A stretch of 64,000 nt of DNA from Devosia sp. ZB163 (GCF_028613635.1 NZ_JAQRMY010000003.1:136787-200786); one strand, 5' to 3'; shown: positions 21,615-29,161, counted from the stretch's first letter. Notes: generated from the sequence alone by a model not told the origin. Numbers and translations: made by a program.

Positions 21615-22589
21615 ATGAACGCCATCGTCGATCCCAGTGGACCCACGCTCGCCGTGGTGCCGTCCAACCCGGTGCCTGAAGGCGCGCGGGTCGGCTACTT
21701 CTCGACCGCCGACAAGGTGCAACTGCGCTATGCGAGCTTTCCCAAGACGCAGGGCGCGGCGCGCGGCACGATCTGCCTCGTCCACGGGCGCACCGAGTTC
21801 ATCGAGAAGTATTTCGAGACAATCGCCGATTTCCAGGCGCGCGGTTTCGCCGTCGCCACCTTCGACTGGCGCGGGCAGGGCGGCAGCCAGCGGCTCATCG
21901 GCAACCACAAGCTCGGCTATGTCCGGCGCTTCGACGACTACTGGGAGGACCTGAGGGCCTTCCACTCTTCGATCCTGTTGCCCGATTGTCCGGCGCCCTA
22001 CTACCTCGTCGGCCATTCGATGGGCGGGCTGGTGTCGCTCTATGCCGGCATCCGCGACCGCATGATGTTCGAGCGCATCTTCCTGTCCGCCCCCATGATC
22101 GGGCTTCCCGGCCAGCCGCTGGGCCCGGCCGGCATGGCGCGCCTCGCCGGCACGCTCTCCAACCTTGGCCTCGCCCGCATGCCGGTCGGGCGGCCGGGCG
22201 ACAAGCCGCAGACCGAACTGGCCTTTCCCGGCAACCCGCTGACTTCGGACCTGGCCCGCTTCACGCGCACCAGCGACGCGCTGAAGGCGCGCCCCGACCT
22301 CGAACTCGGGGCGCCCACGTTCCGCTGGGTCGCGGCGGCCTTCGAGGCGATGGCCGGAGCCTCGACCGACCGGTTCCCGGGCGCGGTACGGATACCCGTG
22401 CTGATGCTGGCCGCAGCCCGCGACGAGATCGTCGACAGCGCCGCCACCGAGACGCTGGGCCTCAGGATGCGCACCGGCCGCCACGTGATGATCCCGGGCG
22501 CGCGGCACGAGCTGTTCATGGAAAACGATTCGATCCGCGGCCAGGTGCTGGCCGCGTTCGATGCGTTCATCACCGAGCAGAGCGGCTGA
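21615..22589 (+). CDS. Alpha/beta hydrolase, lysophospholipase (PldB) type
   Basis: A 324-residue serine hydrolase. The nucleophile elbow is GHSMGG at about residues 135-140, the oxyanion region is LVHGRTEFIEKYFE, and the catalytic His is in PGARHELFMEND near residue 298; an Asp is expected in MLAAARDEIVDS. The pattern GRTEFIEKY followed by FDWRGQGGS is typical for PldB/monoglyceride lipase-like proteins, so it likely cleaves an acyl ester of a lysolipid. No signal peptide, hence cytoplasmic or membrane-associated. An AGGAG ribosome site (GAGGAGCAT) directly precedes the ATG. It converges with hisN 6 bases away. Confidence 0.9.
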   Translation: MNAIVDPSGPTLAVVPSNPVPEGARVGYFSTADKVQLRYASFPKTQGAARGTICLVHGRTEFIEKYFETIADFQARGFAVATFDWRGQGGSQRLIGNHKLGYVRRFDDYWEDLRAFHSSILLPDCPAPYYLVGHSMGGLVSLYAGIRDRMMFERIFLSAPMIGLPGQPLGPAGMARLAGTLSNLGLARMPVGRPGDKPQTELAFPGNPLTSDLARFTRTSDALKARPDLELGAPTFRWVAAAFEAMAGASTDRFPGAVRIPVLMLAAARDEIVDSAATETLGLRMRTGRHVMIPGARHELFMENDSIRGQVLAAFDAFITEQSG

Positions 22590-22595
22590 GGCTTC

Positions 22596-23402
22596 CTAGC
22601 CCCGCAGCAATGCCATCGCTGCCGCGTGCAGCTCGGGCGTCGCGGCGGCGACGCAGTTGCCGCCCTGCTCGGCGCGGCCACCATCCCAGGTGGTGATGAC
22701 GCCACCGGCATTCTCGATCAGCGGGATGAGCGGGCAGATGTCGACATCCTTGAGGCCGGCTTCGACGACGAGGTCGATGTGCCCGGCCGCCATCAGCGCA
22801 TAGCCATAGCAATCGAGGCCGTAGCGCGTGGTGAGCACGCTCTTGCGCATCCGCGACCACGATTCGAGCAGCCCGTCGCGCTCGAACAGGTCGGGCGAGG
22901 TCGTGGTCAGCTTGGCGCCCTTGAGCTCGGTCACCTTCGAGGTCTTCAGCGGCTCCTTGTCGAAGCCCCGGTAGTAGGAGGCCTCGCCGGGGAGGCTCAG
23001 ATAGATCTCGCCGGTGAAGGGCTGCGCCATCAGGCCGGCTGCCGCCTTGCCGTCGACCGTCAGGCCGATGAGCGTGCCCCAGACGGGGACACCGGTGATG
23101 AAGGCGCGCGTGCCGTCGATGGGGTCGATGATCCAGGCGAAGCGACCGGCGCCGGCCTTGTCGTCCCACTCCTCGCCGATGATGGCGTGATCGGGGAAGC
23201 GCTCCTCGAGCAAGGCGCGGATGGCCAGCTCGGCTTCGCGGTCGGCTTCCGTCACCGGGTCGAAGCCGTCGGCGAGCTTGTTGTCCACGGCGAGGCCCGA
23301 ACGAAAGCGGGGCAGGGTGTGGCTTGCCGCGATCTCGGCGGCATCGAGCAGTGTACGGCTCACCAGTTCGGCGGTGAGCCCGCCAAGAGCATCTGTTGTC
23401 AT
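22596..23402 (-). CDS. hisN: Histidinol-phosphatase of the inositol monophosphatase family
   Basis: A 268-residue metal-dependent phosphatase. Motif A is WIIDPIDGTRAFITG (about 88-102), the upstream Glu ligand is in IGEEWDD (about 71-77), and the C-terminal Asp motif is in GLKDVDICPLIPLIENAGG (about 215-233). These are the Li-sensitive phosphatase motifs. The form GTRAFITGVPVWGTLIGL and the length are those of HisN histidinol-phosphatases rather than SuhB, so it probably makes histidinol in histidine synthesis. A SuhB-like role is the main alternative. The MmgR-like small RNA is divergent from it, about 200 bases upstream. Confidence 0.85.
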   Translation of the reverse strand: MTTDALGGLTAELVSRTLLDAAEIAASHTLPRFRSGLAVDNKLADGFDPVTEADREAELAIRALLEERFPDHAIIGEEWDDKAGAGRFAWIIDPIDGTRAFITGVPVWGTLIGLTVDGKAAAGLMAQPFTGEIYLSLPGEASYYRGFDKEPLKTSKVTELKGAKLTTTSPDLFERDGLLESWSRMRKSVLTTRYGLDCYGYALMAAGHIDLVVEAGLKDVDICPLIPLIENAGGVITTWDGGRAEQGGNCVAAATPELHAAAMALLRG

Positions 23403-23605
23403 TTGAAGGCCCCGCGATGATTTTTATAGAGTCTTGAGTGCATTAGCGGCTGCTGCAGCGCTATGTGCTGGAATAGTCCATGACAGTCGTGATTCATTTT
23501 TGCAACAACGGTCAGGTTTCCCTGTTGATGACTTCTGATTTCCTTGTTTGAAGGGGCAAATCAGTTCATTCCGGAAGGTGCATGATGGATGGGCGGCTCG
23601 AGACC

Positions 23606-23682
23606 TACGCCGCGACTTTGGCACCGGTATCTGGCCGTCATCGTTTCCTCCCTTGACTGGGCCGCTTCGGCGGCCCGTTTTT
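23606..23682 (+). ncRNA. mmgR: MmgR/SuhB-type small RNA (alpha-r8 family)
   Basis: This small RNA is recognised from its 3' half: the conserved unpaired decamer TTTCCTCCCT at 23644-23653, followed by a perfect 7-bp terminator stem with a TTCG loop (GGGCCGC/GCGGCCC) and five T. Upstream lies GGCACCGGTATCTGGCCGTC, which can form a short hairpin. This layout is that of the MmgR RNA of rhizobia, which limits polyhydroxybutyrate granule build-up in Sinorhizobium and was first catalogued near inositol monophosphatase (suhB) genes; here an IMPase-family gene is the neighbour. The 5' end is estimated. Family naming is from memory and needs a covariance search. The rest of the 23403-23803 gap shows nothing else firm. 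Confidence 0.72.
23659..23682 (+). terminator. Intrinsic terminator of the MmgR-like RNA
   Basis: GGGCCGC, TTCG, GCGGCCC, then GTTTTT: a perfect stem with a stable tetraloop and a T tract. Confidence 0.85.
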
Positions 23683-23803
23683 CTTTGGGCAGTTCTATTC
23701 CATCAGCCTCCGGCCGATTGCGCTGCGTTGCGGACGCCCGGGTGCAACTGCACTAGCGACAATGCCGATCGAGCCTCACATGAAGAGCGCCGTCCAGGCG
23801 GAG

Positions 23804-24700
23804 CTACTCCGCGGCGAATCTCTCGCTCACCGGCAGGGACGGGGCCAGCATGGCGAGGTCGAGCCCGACCAGGGTTGCCAGCAGCCGGTCGATCAGCTGC
23901 CGGATGGCGCCGAAACCCTCGTTCTTTTCCAGCGTGACCTCGTTCATGTAGAGGTGGCGGCTGATCTCGATCTGCAGCGCGTGTACCCCATGCTGGGGCC
24001 GGCCATAGGTGCGGGTGCAGAAACCGCCGGCATAGGGGCGGTTGCGCGCCACGCGCAGGCCGGAGCCGGCAAAGACCATTTCGGCGATGTCGGCGAGGAT
24101 CGGCGCGCAGGTCGTGCCGTAGCGATCGCCCAGCACGATATCGGGTCCCAGCCGGTCGCCGGAGCGCGAGAGGCGCGGCATCGAGTGGCAGTCGATGAGG
24201 ACAGCCATCCCGAATGCGGAGTGAGCCTCGGTCAGGAGCCGCTGCAGCGTCGCGTGATAGGGCTGGTAGATGCCCTCGATGCGCATGCGCGCATCGTCGA
24301 GGGTCAGCCGCTCGCGGTAGATCGGCTTGTTCTCGGCGACGACGCGGGCGAGGGTGCCAAGCCCGGCGGCGACGCGCGGGCTCGTCGTGTTGAACCGCTC
24401 CGACAACGGCTCGACGAACATGGCGGGATCGAGTTCCCAGGGCTCGCGGTTCACGTCGAGATAGGCGCGCGGGAAGTGTGCGCGGATCAGCGGCGCGCCC
24501 AGGTGCGGGGCGCGTGCGAACAACTCGTCGACGAAGGCATCCTCGGACTGGCGAATCGACAGGTGGTCGAGACGCGTCATGCTGAGGAAGCGCTCGGGAT
24601 AGTCGCGGCCGGAATGGGCGGAGTTGAACACCAGCGGTGCCATCATCCGGCGCGGCCGGATGGTTTCGAATGCTGGCCTGTCCCAATAGTCGGACTGCAC
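23804..24700 (-). CDS. N-formylglutamate amidohydrolase
   Basis: A 298-residue member of the N-formylglutamate amidohydrolase (FGase) family, which releases formate and glutamate in the last step of one histidine breakdown route. Family segments visible are PLVFNSAHSGRDYP, IDCHSMP and QIEISRHLYMNE, the last carrying the usual Glu and Arg. I choose a GTG start at 24700 because an AAGGAG ribosome site sits 5 bases upstream, and family likeness (DYWDRPAFE) begins right after. An upstream ATG in frame adds 31 residues with no family match. No hut genes are nearby; the cpdR gene is divergent from it, an arrangement seen in other rhizobia. Confidence 0.9.
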   Translation of the reverse strand: MQSDYWDRPAFETIRPRRMMAPLVFNSAHSGRDYPERFLSMTRLDHLSIRQSEDAFVDELFARAPHLGAPLIRAHFPRAYLDVNREPWELDPAMFVEPLSERFNTTSPRVAAGLGTLARVVAENKPIYRERLTLDDARMRIEGIYQPYHATLQRLLTEAHSAFGMAVLIDCHSMPRLSRSGDRLGPDIVLGDRYGTTCAPILADIAEMVFAGSGLRVARNRPYAGGFCTRTYGRPQHGVHALQIEISRHLYMNEVTLEKNEGFGAIRQLIDRLLATLVGLDLAMLAPSLPVSERFAAE

Positions 24701-24889
24701 CGGGGCTCCTTCAGCGCCGAAGCACTGGTCACATGGCGGCACTGTGCCGCGCCGATCGGCGATTGTCCATAAGCCCTGTGGGCACGCTATCACTCTTGCG
24801 CACGGGCCCGTTCCCGATCATGAAAACTTGCATTAAACATCCCGGGCTACACTGACGGCAGAAGGCCGGGGACGGGACGGAAAGAGACC

Positions 24890-25252
24890 ATGATGAAGCG
24901 CATTCTCCTCGCTGAAGACGACAACGATATGCGCCAGTTCCTCACCCGGGCGCTGAAGACCGCGGGTTATGAGGTGGTCTCGTTCGACAACGGCAGGTCC
25001 GCCTATGAGCGCCTGCGCGAGGAGCCGTTCTCCCTGCTGCTCTCCGATATCGTGATGCCCGAGATGGACGGCATCGAGCTCGCGCGCCGGGCCACCGAGC
25101 TCGACCCCGACCTCAAGGTGATGTTCATCACCGGCTTCGCCGCGGTTGCGCTCAATCCGGACAGCGAAGCGCCCAGGGATGCATCGGTGCTGAGCAAGCC
25201 GTTCCACCTCAAGGACCTCGTGCACGAGGTTGAGCGGCTGCTGGCCGCCTGA
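24890..25252 (+). CDS. cpdR: CpdR single-domain response regulator
   Basis: A 120-residue receiver domain with no output domain. The acidic pocket AEDDND, the phospho-acceptor Asp53 in LLLSDIVMPEMDG, and the switch Lys in VLSKPFHLKDLV are all intact. The sequence FITGFAAVALNP is a strong CpdR mark. In Caulobacter and rhizobia, unphosphorylated CpdR brings the ClpXP protease and its substrates to the cell pole, driving cell-cycle proteolysis; the CckA-ChpT relay phosphorylates it. Two ATG codons stand in tandem (24890, 24893); either may be used. Neighbours are the formylglutamate amidohydrolase gene (divergent) and tRNA-Val genes. Confidence 0.95.
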   Translation: MMKRILLAEDDNDMRQFLTRALKTAGYEVVSFDNGRSAYERLREEPFSLLLSDIVMPEMDGIELARRATELDPDLKVMFITGFAAVALNPDSEAPRDASVLSKPFHLKDLVHEVERLLAA

Positions 25253-25324
25253 GGGTTAGTCCACAGGGAGACCGCCCGCAAAGGCCGGTCAGGCGGGCGA
25301 CTTTCTCAGGGCTGGAATTGACGC

Positions 25325-25353
25325 TTGACCCACCAAGCGGTTTTGTGGTGTAT
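25325..25353 (+). promoter_or_regulatory. Possible promoter of the tRNA-Val genes
   Basis: CTTGACC at 25324-25330 is followed after about 17 bases by GTGTAT, some 45 bases upstream of the first tRNA. The -35 match is good and the -10 match weak. Confidence 0.35.
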
Positions 25354-25398
25354 CCCGCTCGCAACGACGGGGCCCGCCCGGAGTTGAAGCGAAGTGAT

Positions 25399-25473
25399 GG
25401 GTGTATAGCTCAGCGGGAGAGCACTACCTTGACATGGTAGGGGTCACAGGTTCAATCCCTGTTACACCCACCA
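25399..25473 (+). tRNA. tRNA-Val (anticodon GAC)
   Basis: A complete cloverleaf: acceptor GGGTGTA/TACACCC, D arm GCTC-AGCGGGA-GAGC, anticodon stem CTACC/GGTAG with loop TTGACAT (GAC at 25431-25433), T arm with GGTTCAATCC, discriminator A and an encoded CCA. Confidence 0.97.
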
Positions 25474-25564
25474 TCCTTCGCCTCCAGGGATCGCAAGTCC
25501 CTGAAAAGTCCGGACAATCCGGCGCAACGAAATCGGTTCCGGCCTGGCCGCGAGCCCTCGGGAT

Positions 25565-25639
25565 GGGTGTGTAGCTCAGCGGGAGAGCATCGCCTTCACA
25601 CGGCGGGGGTCACAGGTTCAATCCCTGTCACACCCACCA
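25565..25639 (+). tRNA. tRNA-Val (anticodon CAC)
   Basis: A second valine tRNA, nearly identical in its D and T arms to the first. Acceptor GGGTGTG/CACACCC, anticodon loop TTCACAC with CAC at 25597-25599, and encoded CCA. Together the two genes read GUC/GUU and GUG codons. The 91-base spacer between them shows nothing else. Confidence 0.97.
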
Positions 25640-25647
25640 TTCCAACC

Positions 25648-25686
25648 AAGCCCCTGGCGCCCAACGGCTGCCGGGGGCTTTGTCTT
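25648..25686 (+). terminator. Intrinsic terminator after the tRNA-Val genes
   Basis: AAGCCCC and GGGGCTT enclose further pairing (TGGC...GCCG), followed by TGTCTTTT, 8 bases after the second tRNA. Confidence 0.75.
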
Positions 25687-26026
25687 TTCCGGCGCCATTT
25701 CACTGCCGCCCGGTTCTGTTCCAGAGTCCTCGGTGCGGATTCGTACAGTTGTAGACGTATGCTACGCTGCGAATACTCCGTGAGCAACGATTGTCCTCAA
25801 ACGGCCAAAGTTGTGCCCCGGTTCACGCGGGCGTGATCGACTGCGCATCTGCTGTCGCGACAGCGGTCAACGTCCTGATTCTCCGCGCTGAATCTGACTT
25901 CGCCCCCTGTGTTTCTGCCGATGCGCCTATGCAACACCGCGGTGAATAGTGGCAACTACTTGGCACCTACCACTCGATTCCGTACACAGCCCATGTAGAT
26001 TGGGGCATCCCTGTAGGAGGGCAGAC
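25687..26026. other. 340-base upstream region of the first barrel gene
   Basis: This stretch has visibly lower G+C than its surroundings and no credible ORF. It ends with a TAGGAGGG ribosome site before the ATG at 26027. TTGGCA (about 25969) and TACACA 17 bases on could be a promoter, but the match is weak. Confidence 0.4.
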
Positions 26027-26716
26027 ATGAAGCGCATCACAACTCTATTGCTGGCCACGGTGGCCGGCGCAGGCCTGATGTCCACGGCTTATGCCGCGGA
26101 CCTCATTATAGAAGAGCCGGGTATTGTTGAGCCGGTCGTCGTCGGCGGCAACTGGGACGGCGCCTTCATCGGCGGTTTCATCGGTGGCGGCTGGGGCGAG
26201 GCGGACCACGAGTACTCGGGTCTTGGCGACGGCAACGACATCGACCTGTCGGGCTGGTTCGTCGGCGTCGACGCCGGTTTCAATTTCACCGTTGGCTCGG
26301 GCCTCGTGCTCGGCGTTGTCGGTGATATCGCTTGGACCGACATCGGTGGTTCAATCGTGGATCCTCCGGTCGGGGCCTATGACGAGATTACACACGACAT
26401 CAACTGGCAGGGCTCTCTGCGCGGCCGCGTCGGCTTCGACGGGGGCGCCTTCCTGCCGTACCTGACGGGCGGTCTCGCCTTCGCCAACGCCACACGCGAA
26501 ACCTTCAACTTTGATGATGGGCCGTTCGACAATACCCATGTGGGTTGGACTGTCGGTGCTGGCGTCGAGTTTGCGGTTTCCGAAGAACTCTCCGTTGATC
26601 TTCTGTACCGCTATAGCGACTATGGCACTGAGATCTACAACGACGGTGGCCAGCAAGTGCCGAAGGTTTCGCTCACAACGCATACCGTCCAGGCAGGTCT
26701 GCACTGGAGCTTCTGA
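26027..26716 (+). CDS. Omp25/Omp31-like outer-membrane beta-barrel protein (copy 1)
   Basis: A 229-residue outer-membrane barrel, first of four paralogues. Residues 1-24 are a signal peptide (MKRITTLLLATVAGAGLMST to AYAAD); the mature chain begins DLIIEEPG, then the shared start GGNWDGAFIGGFIGGG. Eight strand-like segments follow, including GSGLVLGVVGDIAWTDIG, GRVGFDGGAFLPYLTGGLAFA and the conserved end VGWTVGAGVEFAVSEELSVDLLYRYSDYG (given by position about 165-200), and the protein ends in HWSF with a terminal Phe, the barrel-assembly signal. Rhizobia and Brucella carry such proteins in large amounts as structural and lipid-linked porin-like coat proteins. The start at 26027 has a strong AGGAGG site. 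It has its own terminator. Confidence 0.93.
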   Translation: MKRITTLLLATVAGAGLMSTAYAADLIIEEPGIVEPVVVGGNWDGAFIGGFIGGGWGEADHEYSGLGDGNDIDLSGWFVGVDAGFNFTVGSGLVLGVVGDIAWTDIGGSIVDPPVGAYDEITHDINWQGSLRGRVGFDGGAFLPYLTGGLAFANATRETFNFDDGPFDNTHVGWTVGAGVEFAVSEELSVDLLYRYSDYGTEIYNDGGQQVPKVSLTTHTVQAGLHWSF

Positions 26717-26740
26717 TCTAGTTTACTGGACGAAACCATG

Positions 26741-26774
26741 AGCCCCGCCCGGCGAAAGCTGTGGCGGGGCTTTT
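26741..26774 (+). terminator. Intrinsic terminator of barrel copy 1
   Basis: AGCCCCGCC and GGCGGGGCT form a 9-bp stem followed by TTTT. Confidence 0.8.
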
Positions 26775-26953
26775 CACATCTTCGCGAAATGACCCCATTC
26801 GTGCCTTGAAATGGCCACGACCGGCACAGGTGTGGCGCGAATGTTACGACTCGTTCCCGGAGGGCCCTTATCTGGGCGATTTCGTACCCAAGGCTGTCGC
26901 TTTTGGCGCGCTGAGGGGTTAACCCAGCCCCCGTCTCTCTAGGAGTATTGACT

Positions 26954-27577
26954 ATGAATCGCTTCGCAATCGCTCTGCTGGCCGGTGTGGCTGGCGTCTC
27001 GCTGGCTTCGGCTGCTTCGGCCGCTGACCTCATCATCAGCGAGCCCGCTCCGGAAGTCGGCGTCATCCAGACGACCGGCAACTGGGATGGCGTGTACATC
27101 GGCGGCTTCGCCGGTTGGACCGGCGGTGACGTTGATGACGTCGACGGTACGGACGACATCTTCGACATCAATGGCTGGCAGATCGGTGCCGCTCTCGGCG
27201 CCAACTTCTCGGTCGGCAACGGCCTCGTGCTCGGCGTCGTCGGTGACCTCGCCTGGGCCGACATCGGCGATGCCGATGACGTGGAAGACTTCAACGTCGA
27301 CTGGACCGGGTCGCTCCGCGGCAAGCTCGGCTTCGATGGCGGCGCCTTCCTGCCGTACCTGACGGGCGGTCTCGCCGTTGCCCACGCCGACTGGAACGGC
27401 GCCGACAACACGCACCTCGGCTGGACCGTTGGTGCTGGCGTTGAGTTCGCCGTTACCGAAGACGTCTCGCTCGACCTGCTGTACCGCTACTCGGCCTACG
27501 ACGCCCAGGAGTACGCTGCGGTCAACACCGAGTTCCAGACCCACGCCGTCACCGTCGGCGTGAACTGGAAGTTCTAA
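26954..27577 (+). CDS. Omp25/Omp31-like outer-membrane beta-barrel protein (copy 2)
   Basis: A 207-residue barrel, second in the array. Signal peptide MNRFAIALLAGVAGVSLAS to AASAAD; mature chain starts DLIISEPAPE, then TGNWDGVYIGGFAG. The strand pattern GNGLVLGVVGDLAWADIGD, LGFDGGAFLPYLTGGLAVA and LGWTVGAGVEFAVTEDVSL is shared with the other copies; it ends NWKF. Acidic loops (DDVDGTDD) mark this copy. The ATG at 26954 has AGGAG 8 bases upstream; a TTG two codons earlier is not preferred. The upstream gap (26775-26953) contains the palindrome GGGTTAACCC at 26916-26925, a possible operator or CtrA-like half sites. Confidence 0.94.
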   Translation: MNRFAIALLAGVAGVSLASAASAADLIISEPAPEVGVIQTTGNWDGVYIGGFAGWTGGDVDDVDGTDDIFDINGWQIGAALGANFSVGNGLVLGVVGDLAWADIGDADDVEDFNVDWTGSLRGKLGFDGGAFLPYLTGGLAVAHADWNGADNTHLGWTVGAGVEFAVTEDVSLDLLYRYSAYDAQEYAAVNTEFQTHAVTVGVNWKF

Positions 27578-27613
27578 TCCAGTCCGCGATCCTCTGATCG
27601 CTGTGACGTTTGG

Positions 27614-27651
27614 CCTCGCCCCGGCATCTGCCGCGGCGGGGCTTCTTTTTT
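27614..27651 (+). terminator. Intrinsic terminator of barrel copy 2
   Basis: GCCCCG and CGGGGC enclose a GC-rich loop with more pairing, followed by TTCTTTTTT. Confidence 0.8.
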
Positions 27652-27822
27652 GCCAGCTCCGTCTGCAGCGGGCCGAAGCACCAGCCGATGCCAGCAGCTC
27701 CCCGGAAACCGCCACCCGGTTTCGTGGTATTGGCGGTGCTGCTTTTTGAGCACCTTGTGGCGGAATTGCCCTTGTCAGCTGCGTGAAACAGTCCCACCTT
27801 TGGGTTCATGTTCAACCAGCAA

Positions 27823-27837
27823 AAAGGAGGTGATCCA
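27823..27837 (+). promoter_or_regulatory. Extended ribosome binding site, 15 bases complementary to the 16S rRNA 3' end
   Basis: AAAGGAGGTGATCCA is the exact reverse complement of the bacterial 16S 3' end TGGATCACCTCCTTT, and it runs up to the base before an ATG (27838). The GGAGG core is 7 bases from that ATG, the best spacing. Normal sites in this window pair over 4-6 bases. Sites of this kind are known before rreB/rreR-type small mRNAs of alphaproteobacteria. Confidence 0.85.
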
Positions 27838-27909
27838 ATGTCTCATACGAAATCGATGGTTTCGAAGGGTCTTGGAGTCTCCGTCAGCTCGGAGCAGCCT
27901 CTGGCCTGA
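27838..27909 (+). CDS. 23-residue small protein or regulatory sORF, rreB/rreR-like
   Basis: A 24-codon frame including the stop encodes MSHTKSMVSKGLGVSVSSEQ then PLA. It is Ser-rich, with no membrane segment or known motif. Its evidence is positional: it starts directly after a 15-base perfect match to the 16S 3' end with ideal spacing, and its transcript is closed by a strong terminator at 27968-28002, with no other gene in between. Alphaproteobacterial small mRNAs with such extended sites (rreB in Bradyrhizobium, rreR in the Rhodobacter group) have been reported to bind 30S subunits tightly and be weakly translated, so the RNA-ribosome contact rather than the peptide may be what matters. 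The peptide differs from anything I know. Whether it is homologous to rreB is inference from layout. Confidence 0.65.
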   Translation: MSHTKSMVSKGLGVSVSSEQPLA

Positions 27910-27967
27910 TCGAAGTCTCATGGCCCCCTGAGGGCAGGAGATCACCTTCGAAGACCAGCGAAATCGG

Positions 27968-28002
27968 GAAGGGTCGCCTCACGGGCGGCCCTTCTTTTTT
28001 TT
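27968..28002 (+). terminator. Intrinsic terminator of the extended-SD small mRNA
   Basis: GAAGGG and CCCTTC flank CGCC/GGCG pairing, followed by eight T. Confidence 0.85.
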
Positions 28003-28046
28003 GCGTCTCGCTCTCGGGCAGGGCAACTGCCCAACCACCAGTTGTC

Positions 28047-28118
28047 ATCCCTGCGAAGGCAGGGACCCATGTCTCCTCACGAACCCTTCTGCGAGAGGAT
28101 CCCTGCCTTCGCAGAGAT
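28047..28118. repeat. Intergenic inverted-repeat element, family B
   Basis: Arms 28047-28065 (ATCCCTGCGAAGGCAGGGA) and 28100-28118 (TCCCTGCCTTCGCAGAGAT) are reverse complements with one mismatch, the same unit as at 11636-11713. The remainder of the 27910-28306 gap holds the terminator above, a GTTAACC/GGTTACC imperfect inverted repeat near 28199-28222, and the ribosome site of the third barrel gene. Confidence 0.78.
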
Positions 28119-28306
28119 CGTGGCTGTGGATGGCGATGCACCCAGCCAGGCGCCGCGATTTACGCGGGCAGGGGCGTCGGTTTCAGCCTTTACGCCTCGT
28201 TAACCACCCCCTGACGGTTACCGCCGCGTAAACCAGTTGTTTGCAATTTGGATTCGATTCATGCGCCGACAAGGCAAATGTTTTCCGTGTTCCTTGGAGG
28301 CACATC

Positions 28307-28969
28307 ATGAACCGTATCTCTCTCATTCTTCTCGCGGGCGCCGCTGTGCTTACCGTGGCTCCGGCTGCCCAGGCGGCTGACCTGCTCATCCAGCAGCCCT
28401 CGATGCCGGGCTTCGTCGACGTCGGCGGTGCCGGCGGCTGGGATGGCGCCTATATCGGCGGCTTCGTCGGCTTTGGCTGGGGCACTGCCACCGATGACCT
28501 GCTCGGCCTCTTCGACAGCGAAGAACTGGAGCTGTCCGGCTGGACCGCCGGCGCCACCCTCGGCGCCAACTTTACCGTCGCGCCTGGCTTCATTCTCGGT
28601 GCAGCCGGCGACCTCGCCTGGTCCGGTGTTGGTGGTTTCGACGACGTGGCCCTCGCCGATTTCGACGTGAACTGGACCGGCGCGCTGCGCGGCCGCGCCG
28701 GCTTCGACGGCGGCGCCTTCATGCCCTACGTGACGGCTGGTCTCGCCTTCGCCGGCGCCACCGCCAGCAATGGTCCGAGCGACAGCACCCAGATGCACTT
28801 CGGCTGGACGGCCGGTGCCGGTGTCGAAGTTGCAGCGACCGACAACATCTCGATCGACCTGCAGTACCGCTATTCGGACTACGGCACGGCCGAGTACGAC
28901 CTGCCGGGCAATCCGGAGATCGACCTCAACACCCATGCCCTCACGGCAGGCGTGAACTTCAAGTTCTGA
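28307..28969 (+). CDS. Omp25/Omp31-like outer-membrane beta-barrel protein (copy 3)
   Basis: A 220-residue barrel, third in the array. Signal peptide MNRISLILLAGAAVLTVAP to AQAAD; the mature chain starts DLLIQQPSMPG and GGWDGAYIGGFVGFGWG. Shared strands include APGFILGAAGDLAWSGVGG, GRAGFDGGAFMPYVTAGLAF and FGWTAGAGVEVAATDNISI; the last residues are NFKF. Compared with the other copies it has a longer first loop (LLGLFDSEELELSG). The ATG at 28307 has TTGGAGG 6 bases upstream; the in-frame extension upstream is not a signal peptide. Confidence 0.94.
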   Translation: MNRISLILLAGAAVLTVAPAAQAADLLIQQPSMPGFVDVGGAGGWDGAYIGGFVGFGWGTATDDLLGLFDSEELELSGWTAGATLGANFTVAPGFILGAAGDLAWSGVGGFDDVALADFDVNWTGALRGRAGFDGGAFMPYVTAGLAFAGATASNGPSDSTQMHFGWTAGAGVEVAATDNISIDLQYRYSDYGTAEYDLPGNPEIDLNTHALTAGVNFKF

Positions 28970-28993
28970 TCGGCAGATCAGCGCGAATTGAGC

Positions 28994-29020
28994 AAGGGCC
29001 GCCCCTCGGGTGGCCCTTTT
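28994..29020 (+). terminator. Intrinsic terminator of barrel copy 3
   Basis: AAGGGCC and GGCCCTT with inner pairing around CTCG, followed by TTTTC. Confidence 0.78.
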
Positions 29021-29161
29021 CGCATTCTCCGCCAGTCACTTACCTTGCCGAGACTGTTGCGGGACGGTGACACTCTGGCGGTGTCGGACGTGGAGGGCCT
29101 AAATCTCTATCGCGCTAGGCGAGATTAGACGGTAGAGCGCTCGCATCTTTAGGAGATTCCC

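Noticed and set aside
27823-27837. A piece of a 16S rRNA gene on the minus strand
   Set aside because: Only 15 bases match the rRNA tail and the flanks do not; the match is better explained as an extended ribosome site on the plus strand.
28199-28222. A CtrA binding site upstream of barrel copy 3 (GTTAACC)
   Set aside because: The second half of the CtrA motif and spacing do not match; it is only a partial inverted repeat.
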